64,000 bases of DNA, taken from assembly GCA_949825045.1 (NCBI GenBank), contig OX463818.1, positions 30,396,906-30,460,905 of the forward strand. The letters are read 5' to 3'. The position numbers and the translations under genes are program-made. How positions within the stretch are numbered: position 1 is the first letter of the stretch; each line of letters begins with the position of its first letter. A model generated the notes under the pieces. The model searched no databases. It was not told the DNA's origin and worked only from the letters and a program-made list of their open reading frames with translations. This DNA is from Argyresthia goedartella. Lineage: Eukaryota; Arthropoda; Insecta; Lepidoptera; Argyresthiidae. Shown piece by piece: positions 34,101 through 40,980 of this stretch.

Positions 34101-34760
34101 CTCTAAATGAAATATTTGATTATAATTTTTGCACAACTCGAGTAAGGAACGTTTCTCTTCTTCGTTCAAATGATCAGTCCTTAGCTGATTTTTTAATTGT
34201 TGAATTCGATCGGAGTGATTATAATTAAAAATATTAATATTTTCGATAAAGAAGTCACTAGGTCCGACACGCGAAGAATCGGCCTCACGAGTGAAGTCTT
34301 TAGAATCACTAGGTTCCGGAATACGTGAAGCATCCATTTCCTGAGTGATAGGGCTCATAGGCACCAAAACAATATCTAATTGTTTAATCATTACTTCCTT
34401 TTCTAAGGTATTTAAAATAGAAACATACGCTTGATTTTGCTCATCAACCTTCGTGATGGCATTAGATAAGTAAACTCCGTCTAAAACTTTTACATCTTCA
34501 ACAAGACCTTCCCTACATTCGGGGTTTAAAATATTAGCTTTCAAAATAGTTTCACTCCGTGCATTTAATTTATATACCACCTTGGGTCTCAATTTGTCCT
34601 TTGTTAATAGGGGTAAGCTCGGTCCTATATCCATAAATAACTTCATAATATAAAAATTTATTATACACCCATGTGTTGTAAAGAAATCATTTCCAAGTAT
34701 ACCATCATATTCTAGTAGAATATTCGCGGGATCGTGAATCACGTGAAATGTATGTGGCAC
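31152..34760 (-). CDS. pol: Pol: end of protease, reverse transcriptase, RNase H, integrase
   Basis: About 1,200 codons are open; the first codon listed is GTG, inside the polyprotein rather than a true start. RT shows YVRMPFGLKNAPATFQ and the catalytic YLDD near residue 400. RNase H follows (FVLTTDASNFAIGAIL ... ALNSAEGNYNTTEKE-type region). Integrase has the H/C zinc region (CKSCQLNK), MDIVGPLP, LTDQGSEF and AYHPQTNGALERSH, the three acidic positions expected for DDE chemistry. It makes and integrates the DNA copy. The frame upstream (34761-34908) belongs to the protease but is cut off from its active site by a one-base shift (separate entry). LTR near-identity and otherwise open frames say the copy is recent. 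Confidence 0.85.
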   Translation of the reverse strand: MPHTFHVIHDPANILLEYDGILGNDFFTTHGCIINFYIMKLFMDIGPSLPLLTKDKLRPKVVYKLNARSETILKANILNPECREGLVEDVKVLDGVYLSNAITKVDEQNQAYVSILNTLEKEVMIKQLDIVLVPMSPITQEMDASRIPEPSDSKDFTREADSSRVGPSDFFIENINIFNYNHSDRIQQLKNQLRTDHLNEEEKRSLLELCKNYNQIFHLEGDKLTSTNVLCHQIITESNAPIQTKTYRYPEVHKQEVNTQISKMLQQGIIRPSTSPWSSPLWVVPKKKDASGKVKWRIVIDYRKLNDVTVGDAYPLPNITDILDQLGHSKYFTTLDLANGFHQIKLDQEDIPKTAFSTPQGLYEYVRMPFGLKNAPATFQRLMNTVLSGIHGLYCFVYLDDIVIYANSVEDHTLKLESVFKRLQENNLKLQPDKCEFMRKEVAYLGHVITNEGVLPDPEKTKTIEQFPVPKKQKDIKSFLGLVGYYRRFIENFSKLTKPLTRLLKKDNAFIWTNEQQESFDTLRKLLISPQILKYPDFSKEFVLTTDASNFAIGAILSQGEIGKDLPIAYASRTLNSAEGNYNTTEKELLAIKWAVQHFRPYLYGRKFKIVTDHRPLTWLFNVKDPGSKLIRWRLQLEEYEYEIIHKAGKINSNVDCLSRIAINTITSLETSNMETYNDLQTFLDSQQEFVIEDFLEIDELLFNKKHDHIAYLTNITLDEENLYAIEAFNLSPNIDQLMSSKKELYQILVSETENQTIYHCIAKQNHYDKISLKELFLTLRNLRNELIKNKVKSIFLPNFKDAYSSFHIDKVRQIIFFLFRNLKIKIRLCHNKITTPDISLIPTILKENHNGTASGHNGIVKMYLRIKSKHTWPNMKKDIIDFVNNCKSCQLNKTVRKKNKSPMIITTTSVAAFERVAMDIVGPLPVTEDGNRFILTIQDDLTKFSQAFCIQNHDAETVAEKLTLFISYFGLPKSILTDQGSEFMSKTMKELARAFKIKQLNSTAYHPQTNGALERSHATLKDYLKQYVSEDQNDWDKYVPLAMFCYNTSTHSSSNFTPHELVFGQKPTLPTSVVEKENENDYDTYVNNLKYKLNKIQKIARENLIGNKEKSKLRYDTKIKVPNYKIGDYVLLSSISTNKLKSVCKGPYEIISINKNINNATIRGQNGKFTKVHFNRMKPTSKPKEKRVISGYSLRSRNRLK

Positions 34761-34997
34761 GACAATAAATGGGTCTGCAACTAAACGTACTTTAGCGGCT
34801 CCAATTGTTTTTACCGTATTAGCGGACTTCGTAATGCCAGTAATAGTAACAGTTTTTTGAGTAAATACTTCTATTGTTTTATTTAAACATTCCGCTTGAA
34901 TAATAGACGCTGGCTCCAGTATCTATTAATAATCTCAATTTAGGTCCCGTAGCTGAATCGATACAGCGTATTTCAATATGCAAGCTTCCGTTTCCGT
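34761..34997 (-). pseudogene. Protease segment of pol, frame broken at the active site
   Basis: The frame containing the retropepsin motif LLIDTGAS (codons 34909-34923 for DTGAS) is in the -1 register relative to gag, as usual for this group. It runs into a stop about ten codons later. The frame that carries on into RT is shifted by one base immediately after the motif and is itself closed upstream by TAG. So there is one extra or missing base near 34900-34908: either a real inactivating change or a sequencing error. Confidence 0.7.
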
Positions 34998-35939
34998 TTA
35001 TAAAGATAGTGCCTGAATCGCATTTTCCAGACTCGTCGGAGCGGCACTCTCCGAGAGTTCTTGGGAGTTTAAAGTATTTACGTTAGGTCTTTGTCCCGAT
35101 TGATTTCTATTATTATTATGTCGCGGGGAATTATTGAGAGTTCTAGGAGCATTGCTCGTACTTTGTCTATTTTGTAATTTAAAACATGTCTCTACGAGAT
35201 GCCCTTCCTTTTTGCAATATTTACATACTTTAACTTGTGGATTCAGATTATAAATAGGTCTATTTCGGTTGGGAAAGTTATTTGGAAAGCGGCGACAATT
35301 AAACGAGGTGTGGCCTGGTTTGTTGCATTTATTGCAAACTTTATTCCTTGAATTTACTAGGATATTAAATTTCTCCTCCTCAAGAGCAATATTGAAAGCT
35401 TCATTGAGGCTTTCAGGTTCGCGAGAACGCAATATGTTTGATATTTGTGAATTAACACCGATTATGAAGGTATGCAAGGCTAGTTGGTTTGTACTCTCCA
35501 CTTGTCCAGCTAGCAGAGCGTTATTAGTGCACGATTGTTTTATTGATGAAAGTAATTTCTTTAAACAAGATTCAATTTTAAAAATGTATTGTGCAACAGT
35601 CTCATTCGGGGACTGTCTGCAGTTTTGCAGTTCTAATAGCAGATGAGTTTGATGTTTCCGGTTGCCGAACCGTGTTTTTAAAAATTCTTTAAGGTCTTTC
35701 CATTCACCGAATACAGTGTTAGCACAGGTGTACTGCGCTTTATCGGTTAGTTTATTTTGGATGTATGCGAAAATTACTGGTTTTTGATCCTCTTGGGCGA
35801 GAGAGAAAGCTCTATCGCAATTCGTGAGGTAAGAGCTCAAATCATCAGGGTTCCCATCGTAGGACTTGATGAATTTCAATAATGTGCCAATGTTAAGCAC
35901 GTTATGGTTGCTTTGGATATCGTTACTGCTTTGGGCCAT
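34998..35939 (-). CDS. gag: Gag with two CCHC zinc knuckles
   Basis: 313 codons from ATG 35939 to TAA 34998. The N-terminal half is the retrotransposon gag capsid region (LLKFIKSYDGNPDDLSSYL ... FGNRKHQTHLLLELQ). Two CX2CX4HX4C knuckles are near the C-terminus, CNKCNKPGHTSFNC and CKYCKKEGHLVETC. It forms the particle core and binds RNA. Typical gypsy-lineage errantivirus Gags, as I recall, lack such knuckles, so this combination with env is unusual. The protease frame lies at -1 and overlaps the end. Confidence 0.85.
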   Translation of the reverse strand: MAQSSNDIQSNHNVLNIGTLLKFIKSYDGNPDDLSSYLTNCDRAFSLAQEDQKPVIFAYIQNKLTDKAQYTCANTVFGEWKDLKEFLKTRFGNRKHQTHLLLELQNCRQSPNETVAQYIFKIESCLKKLLSSIKQSCTNNALLAGQVESTNQLALHTFIIGVNSQISNILRSREPESLNEAFNIALEEEKFNILVNSRNKVCNKCNKPGHTSFNCRRFPNNFPNRNRPIYNLNPQVKVCKYCKKEGHLVETCFKLQNRQSTSNAPRTLNNSPRHNNNRNQSGQRPNVNTLNSQELSESAAPTSLENAIQALSL

Positions 35940-36436
35940 TTTAAAGGTGAGACAAAAAATTCGCAGGTAAATTACAATTAATTACAATAAAAATTAATAG
36001 ATAAAAAAAAATCGCTAGCAGACTATTGTAACTAGAGAACAGATGCGCAGGGCAGCACGCTGAAGTGGAGAGAGAAGACTTGAAATCACTTACAGCAATG
36101 CAGCTACGTGGATCATCGTTGGCTGGTTACAGGTAGTTGTCGTAGTGCTCGGGCGGTGGCGGCAGCAGGTTTCTCAGTCGAAGCAGCTCGTTCCAGTGTC
36201 TCGAATCCGGCTCTCCTAGGGCAGGTAAGTCGTCCTGTTGTTCCAGGTATACGTACCTCCTGTAGGATTCTAGGAACAAGGATTCCTCTATGTCGTCGTT
36301 GTCCGTTATAGGAGACGAAAGTATCTCTTCTATTTCTGAAAATCGGTTGGTGGATTAGTACTCACAAGGACTTAGAAGTCGCCTAGACTCATCGAGGAGT
36401 TCTAGTTGAGTATCCCACTTCTGAGACCAAAAATCT
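35940..36436 (-). other. 5' leader of the errantivirus-like element
   Basis: Untranslated region between the 5' LTR and gag. It probably contains the primer-binding site next to 36436 and the env splice donor, which I could not pin down. The opposite-strand ORF here is not supported. Confidence 0.5.
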
Positions 36437-37177
36437 TGTTATATCCTTCGACTGTCAGGGTTCGACGAGGACAAGATAATAAAGACTTCGTAGAATTTTA
36501 AGGAGTTTTATTTCCCTACAAACTATCTAGTCTATAACACGTTTTCGTTAGAAGGAAAAAGTCTACTGGGGACGCGACTTGAGGTACGAAGGTAAGTTAC
36601 GATCGCGAGTATAGGGAGCGATTGCTACTCAGAGTGGTTGGTGCTTCTCTCTGACGAAAGGGCCTGTGCGTACAGTTTATATAAGCAACAGATAACGATG
36701 TTTTTCGGGGGAGAACAATGGGATCTTTCAGGACGTAGTTTAGGCTACGTGATAGGGGACATCAAAGCAGAATTTGGGTATCATGTTCATGACCCGAGAT
36801 TTCCTTATTGGTCTTGTACAAAGAGACTTCTATTCTACATTGTAGTAATCAGTATTCTAACTCTTATCAAATTCAAATATTAATTGGTCGGTGCGGCTTT
36901 ATAAAAGGAGTGATAATAGCATACTATGTTGCTAACAAAGGGTCTTTGAGAGCTTGAATGAGCGCGTGATATTCTACATTGTAGTAATCAGTATTCTAAC
37001 TCTTATCAAATTCAAATATTAATTGATCGGTGCGGCTTTATAAAAGGAGTGACAATAGCATACTATGTTGCTAACAAAGGGTCTTTGAGAGCTTGAATGA
37101 GCGCGTGATAAGAACACGGCACGTGTAAGTGCGTAAGTATTAGAATTGAGACATAATGTTAGGGCTGGTATATAACA
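36437..37177 (-). repeat. 5' LTR (right) of the errantivirus-like element
   Basis: 741 bases, identical to the left LTR at all but one visible site. Internal 139-base tandem copies are at 36832-36970 and 36971-37109. Confidence 0.9.
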
Positions 37178-37260
37178 AAGGCGAGCTTTTCTCTAGCAAG
37201 ATATTTCTTCCAGCAAACATAGAATGGGGAGGTGAAAATAAAATACAGGTAGAACTATCT

Positions 37261-38130
37261 GCAAACAATAAATAAGTAAATAAAAATAATAAATTACTAA
37301 CCAATATATACATAATACTAAAAATAATACACATTCTGTGAAAATTTCAACTCTCCACCTAAGACGGTTCATAAGTCACATCCTGCTGACGGATGGACAG
37401 TCAGATGGACAGCGGAGATTTGTAATAGGGTCCCGTTTGGCACCCTTCGGGTACGGAGCCCTGGAGAGTACCAATAAACTAAACGTACACAAAAACAATA
37501 CAATAAACGTACACACAATTTTTTCCCGAAACTTAAATGATATTAATTGGCTTTTACGTGTCACTGAGATGTTGTAACGCCACGTCCACACTGGACAATA
37601 CAGTTGCAAGCGATTTCACATTTCTGTCAATGTATGTGTTGTACACTATTGGCATAATGACGCTTTGTTCTGCAGCTAATAATGGGATACACGTTTTTTT
37701 TTCTGTATTGTTTTCGTTTTCAGTGGAGTAAAGATTATACCTATACCTAGAGTATTTATGAATGCAAGTACTTCTTGAATCCCGTTCACAGTAATAATTC
37801 ACAATAAAAATTTTTTGCAAGAAACTTCTGTGTTAATGGAACTGTTTTGAGAACTGTTTTATTTAGCTCGTTAATTAGTCTTAAAAAATTAGGTAATTGG
37901 AAAAGTGAAATCAAACTGAACATCAAAAATACTGATTTGCACAGCAAATATCAGGCGAAAATGCTGCGGTAGCTTAGGTGAAGGGTAAAGGGGGTGAGCG
38001 AAGCGATTAAATACTAGCCATTGAAAAATATTTAATGTTTTGGTGTGAGTATTGCGACACTGAAAATATTGCCTAATCATGACGAATATCTACGTATATG
38101 ATTTTCCTATCAACCTTTGATAATAATATT
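37261..38130. other. Intergenic with short repeat pieces
   Basis: 37375-37470 is a fragment of a repeat with AATAGGGTCCCGTTTGGCAC and GGGTACGGAGCCC. 37960-38010 repeats the TGCGGTAGCTTAGGTGAAGG block of 4930-5300 up to TTAAATACTAG. Nothing else recognised. Confidence 0.5.
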
Positions 38131-38194
38131 AGAAATTATTTAAGTAAAACAATCACAGATAAGTAATCACTCGTCCGCGTTACTGTTAACCAAA

Positions 38195-39670
38195 ATGGAC
38201 TTCTCGGGAGATGTTGAAATTTTAAATGAAAAACAAATCATTTTTTTAAAAGATATTATCAAAAGCCATGGTTTCGATGAGTGTTCAGTGAAAGTGGAAC
38301 CAGCTGGTAAAAAAGGAGATAACTACGCATCGGCAGTGGTAAGAGTCACAGCAGAAGATAGTGCTGGTAAAACTCTCAACATGATAGCCAAAGTAGCCCC
38401 AACACAAGAATTAATACGGCAACAAATGAATGTTGGGATACTATTCAAAAATGAGATCATAATGTACGAACAAGTTCTCCCAAAAATAGCATCATCGCAG
38501 AAATCTGCTGGAGTACCAGCAGCAGATCTATTCAAGTACCCAAAGTACTATGGAGCCATATGCGAAGAACTCGAGGAATTTATTGTCTTTGAAGATCTCA
38601 AAGTGTCCGGTTATGAATTGAGAGACAGAATGACATCATTGACCAACGAAGAAGTTAAAATGGTGCTGAACAATCTGGCAGGACTCCATGCTGCTTCTTA
38701 TTTTCTAAATAATAACGAACCAGATTTCTTTAACAAATTAAAGCACGAACTGGTCGATATGTGGTCAATCGAGGATGATAATTTGGAGAAAAAGGCAAGT
38801 TTCGTGCAAATGGAACAGGGATTGCTTGGTATGTTTGAAACTGAGGAGCAAAGAACGCGACTCAAAGGAGTTGTTACAAAAATGGCAACAAATTTCTCAG
38901 ATCTCAGGCGAAGCGACTTGGACTCTAAGTATACTACGATAATTCAGGGCGATTGCTGGACAAACAACATCATGTTTAGACAGGAGGTAAAATAATTTAT
39001 TTTCCTATGCTTTTACATTACGTCTAATACCGTCTCATTTAGAGGCATAGCACGGACAGTAATTTATCTGATATCCCCTCACGATATCTAATTGATATGA
39101 ACAAAGAACCTACCATCTGTATCTATGTGGTGGGCTTATTTGTCAGTGATCATTTGTTCCGAATCTATTACAGTTTCTTACCTTACCCAAAAATTTCAAT
39201 GATATAACTATGCTCTTTTTCAGGAGGAGAAACGAGACTGCATTAACATCGATTACCAGTTGTCAAGAGCCGCACCACCCGCCCACGAACTCTTGTATTT
39301 CTTATATAACTGCACAGATCACGAGACAAGGTCCGAATACTACTACAACTGGCTCGATTATTACTACAAAAAGTTAGAAGATGCTCTCTTTTTCTACAAT
39401 TTGAGGGTAGCTGATGTGTACCCAAGAGAACGTTTGGATATAGACCTGCGTAGACATGCAAGAGCAATTATGGGTACCGCTATATTACTAGCCAACATTA
39501 CGTTGCGGGAAAGTGAGGAGGCTTTGGCTGCGGGTGGCGCAGATATCGAAAAGAATATGGCTTCTGGTGATTTACTCGGGATGCAAGGAGTAAAGGAAGA
39601 GTCGCTGCTGCGCATGAAGAAACGTCTTCAAGGACTGTGGGATAGTTACAAGAGTTTCGGTTATCTTTAG
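38195..39670 (+). CDS. CHK/EcKinase-like protein, two exons
   Basis: Exon 1 is 38195-38986 and exon 2 is 39224-39670, joined across a 237-base GT-AG intron (GTAAAA ... TTTTTCAG) in phase 0; 412 residues, the normal length of the family. The family (EcKinase/DUF1679, CHK kinase-like) has an aminoglycoside-phosphotransferase fold, and some insect members phosphorylate ecdysteroids. Visible motifs: IVFEDLKVSGY (hinge-like region), the Brenner-type loop QGDCWTNNIMF at 251-261 with catalytic Asp253, and IDYQLSR at 273-279 (metal-binding Asp274, family consensus DFQ). The position usually occupied by His before GD is Gln here. The intron falls between these two motifs. No stops or shifts; flanked by transposon debris on both sides. 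Substrate cannot be told. Confidence 0.85.
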
Positions 39671-39771
39671 ATGCTTGTTCTTCGTGTGTGAAAAATTATA
39701 CTCTTTTTAATGAGCTCAACACAATTTCATTCTATAAACTTAGGTACTTAATAACAAGTGGAGTATTTATT

Positions 39772-40010
39772 TGAAGAAACGGTCAAGTGCGAGTCGGACC
39801 CTCGCAAGAAGGGTTCCGTACCACCGCCAGAGGTTCGAGGAAAACCCAAGCTTGAATCGCCAAGGTTTTTTATTTATCCTTAAACCACATACAAACTTAG
39901 AAATGCACCTAATTTCCTATACAGAGAATGAAAGTAGCCGCACCAATAACTTTGTAAACTACATTTTACCATCTAAAATCAAACCTATTGGGTTTTCACT
40001 AAAATTATAT
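39772..40010. repeat. Fragments of the GGTACGGAACCC repeat
   Basis: GGTCAAGTGCGAGTCGGACC, AAGGGTTCCGTACCACC and GTAGCCGCACCAATAACTTT are pieces of the family at 1485-2075, in mixed orientation. Confidence 0.55.
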
Positions 40011-40109
40011 GTATAGCCAATGTCACTCACGTTCTCCAAAAATAAATAAACATAAACATTTACATACAGGTACATACATTGCTTCTGGCCCCACACTAGG
40101 AAAGAAAAT

Positions 40110-40964
40110 GTGAAGAAAACAACGAATGAAGAGACAACACCTTATGAAGAAAAACTACTAAAAAAAACAAATGAAATCAAGATTGATGGAAAAGACAAGA
40201 GTTCAATTTTCATTTTCGGAGGACGGCAATGCACAAGACTATCATCAGAGCTCATGTACAAAATGAACACGCAAAAAAAGGTGAAAGACTACAACATCAC
40301 TTCTTTCATAAAACCCAATGCAAAATCTGAAGAGATTGGGAAAACATGTGATCTATTCAGCATAAAAGAAGATGACTACGTCATTCTGTCAATTGGTGAA
40401 CACGACAACAACCCGACCAAACTACTGATGGACTTGGGAGCAATTCTTCAAAAATTGGAGAAACCCAATGTGATACTGCTTAGTATAAGTAAATCAGACT
40501 ACCTAAATGAAAACAAGCTGAATGATACATTGTTAATAGCCAGTAAAAATCATAAAAATTGTACCTTCTTAAAAATAGGACAACATGACAGGGAAACGTT
40601 TTTAAAAAGGTTAGACACAATGAGCAAAATGATAAGTAATGCGATCGCTCAAAATGATTATGATACAAATTATCTGAATTACAACAAAAGATCGATAGAT
40701 TTAAACTTTGCTTCAAAAAAAGCACAAACTTCCAATACACAATCAAATAATAAAGCAAATAATAACAACGAAAACAGACACACAAAACCAGGTACAATTC
40801 CCTATTACTTCTCTAAGGATATAACCTCAAAAACAAAATACGACATCCAACAAAAAGTAAAGACTCAAACCAAAATATTAAACTTCTTCCCGGTGCTTAG
40901 CAATACAAAGAAAACGACACGTATCACACAAGAAGTGAGCAACAATAACTTTTTTCGAGCCTAA
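40110..40964 (+). CDS. LINE ORF1, degenerate SGNH-hydrolase-like domain
   Basis: About 285 codons, open into the element's left end with no ATG that is clearly the start (first listed codon GTG), so the N-terminus is probably lost. IFIFGGRQCTRLSSEL followed by DYVILSIGEHDNNPTKLL resembles blocks I and III of the esterase (SGNH) domain known from CR1-group ORF1 proteins, but the catalytic Ser is not evident. The C-terminal third is Asn/Lys-rich and would bind RNA. A 16-base gap separates its stop from ORF2. Confidence 0.55.
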   Translation: MKKTTNEETTPYEEKLLKKTNEIKIDGKDKSSIFIFGGRQCTRLSSELMYKMNTQKKVKDYNITSFIKPNAKSEEIGKTCDLFSIKEDDYVILSIGEHDNNPTKLLMDLGAILQKLEKPNVILLSISKSDYLNENKLNDTLLIASKNHKNCTFLKIGQHDRETFLKRLDTMSKMISNAIAQNDYDTNYLNYNKRSIDLNFASKKAQTSNTQSNNKANNNNENRHTKPGTIPYYFSKDITSKTKYDIQQKVKTQTKILNFFPVLSNTKKTTRITQEVSNNNFFRA

Positions 40965-40980
40965 ACAAACTGATTTCATA

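Larger units (their letters stand above)
27999..37177 (-). mobile_element. Errantivirus-like (gypsy-group) LTR retroelement with env, very young
   Basis: LTRs are 27999-28739 and 36437-37177, 741 bases each, with inverted ends TGTTATA/TATAACA and one visible difference (near 28185 against 36623). The 5-bp duplication is AAGGC (27994-27998 and 37178-37182). On the minus strand the order is gag, pol, env. After the 5' LTR comes a TGGTCTCAGAAGTGGG stretch that may be the primer-binding site. The gag and env frames are open. The only clear lesion is a frame break at the protease active site. Confidence 0.9.
27925..37260 (-). repeat. LINE 3' tail split by the errantivirus-like insertion
   Basis: The pieces 27925-27998 and 37178-37260, read on the minus strand, join across the AAGGC duplication into the same LINE tail order (GGAAGAAATATCTTGC, AAGCTCGCCTTTGTTC, CAATAAATTAT). 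The LTR element at 27999-37177 sits inside it. Confidence 0.55.
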
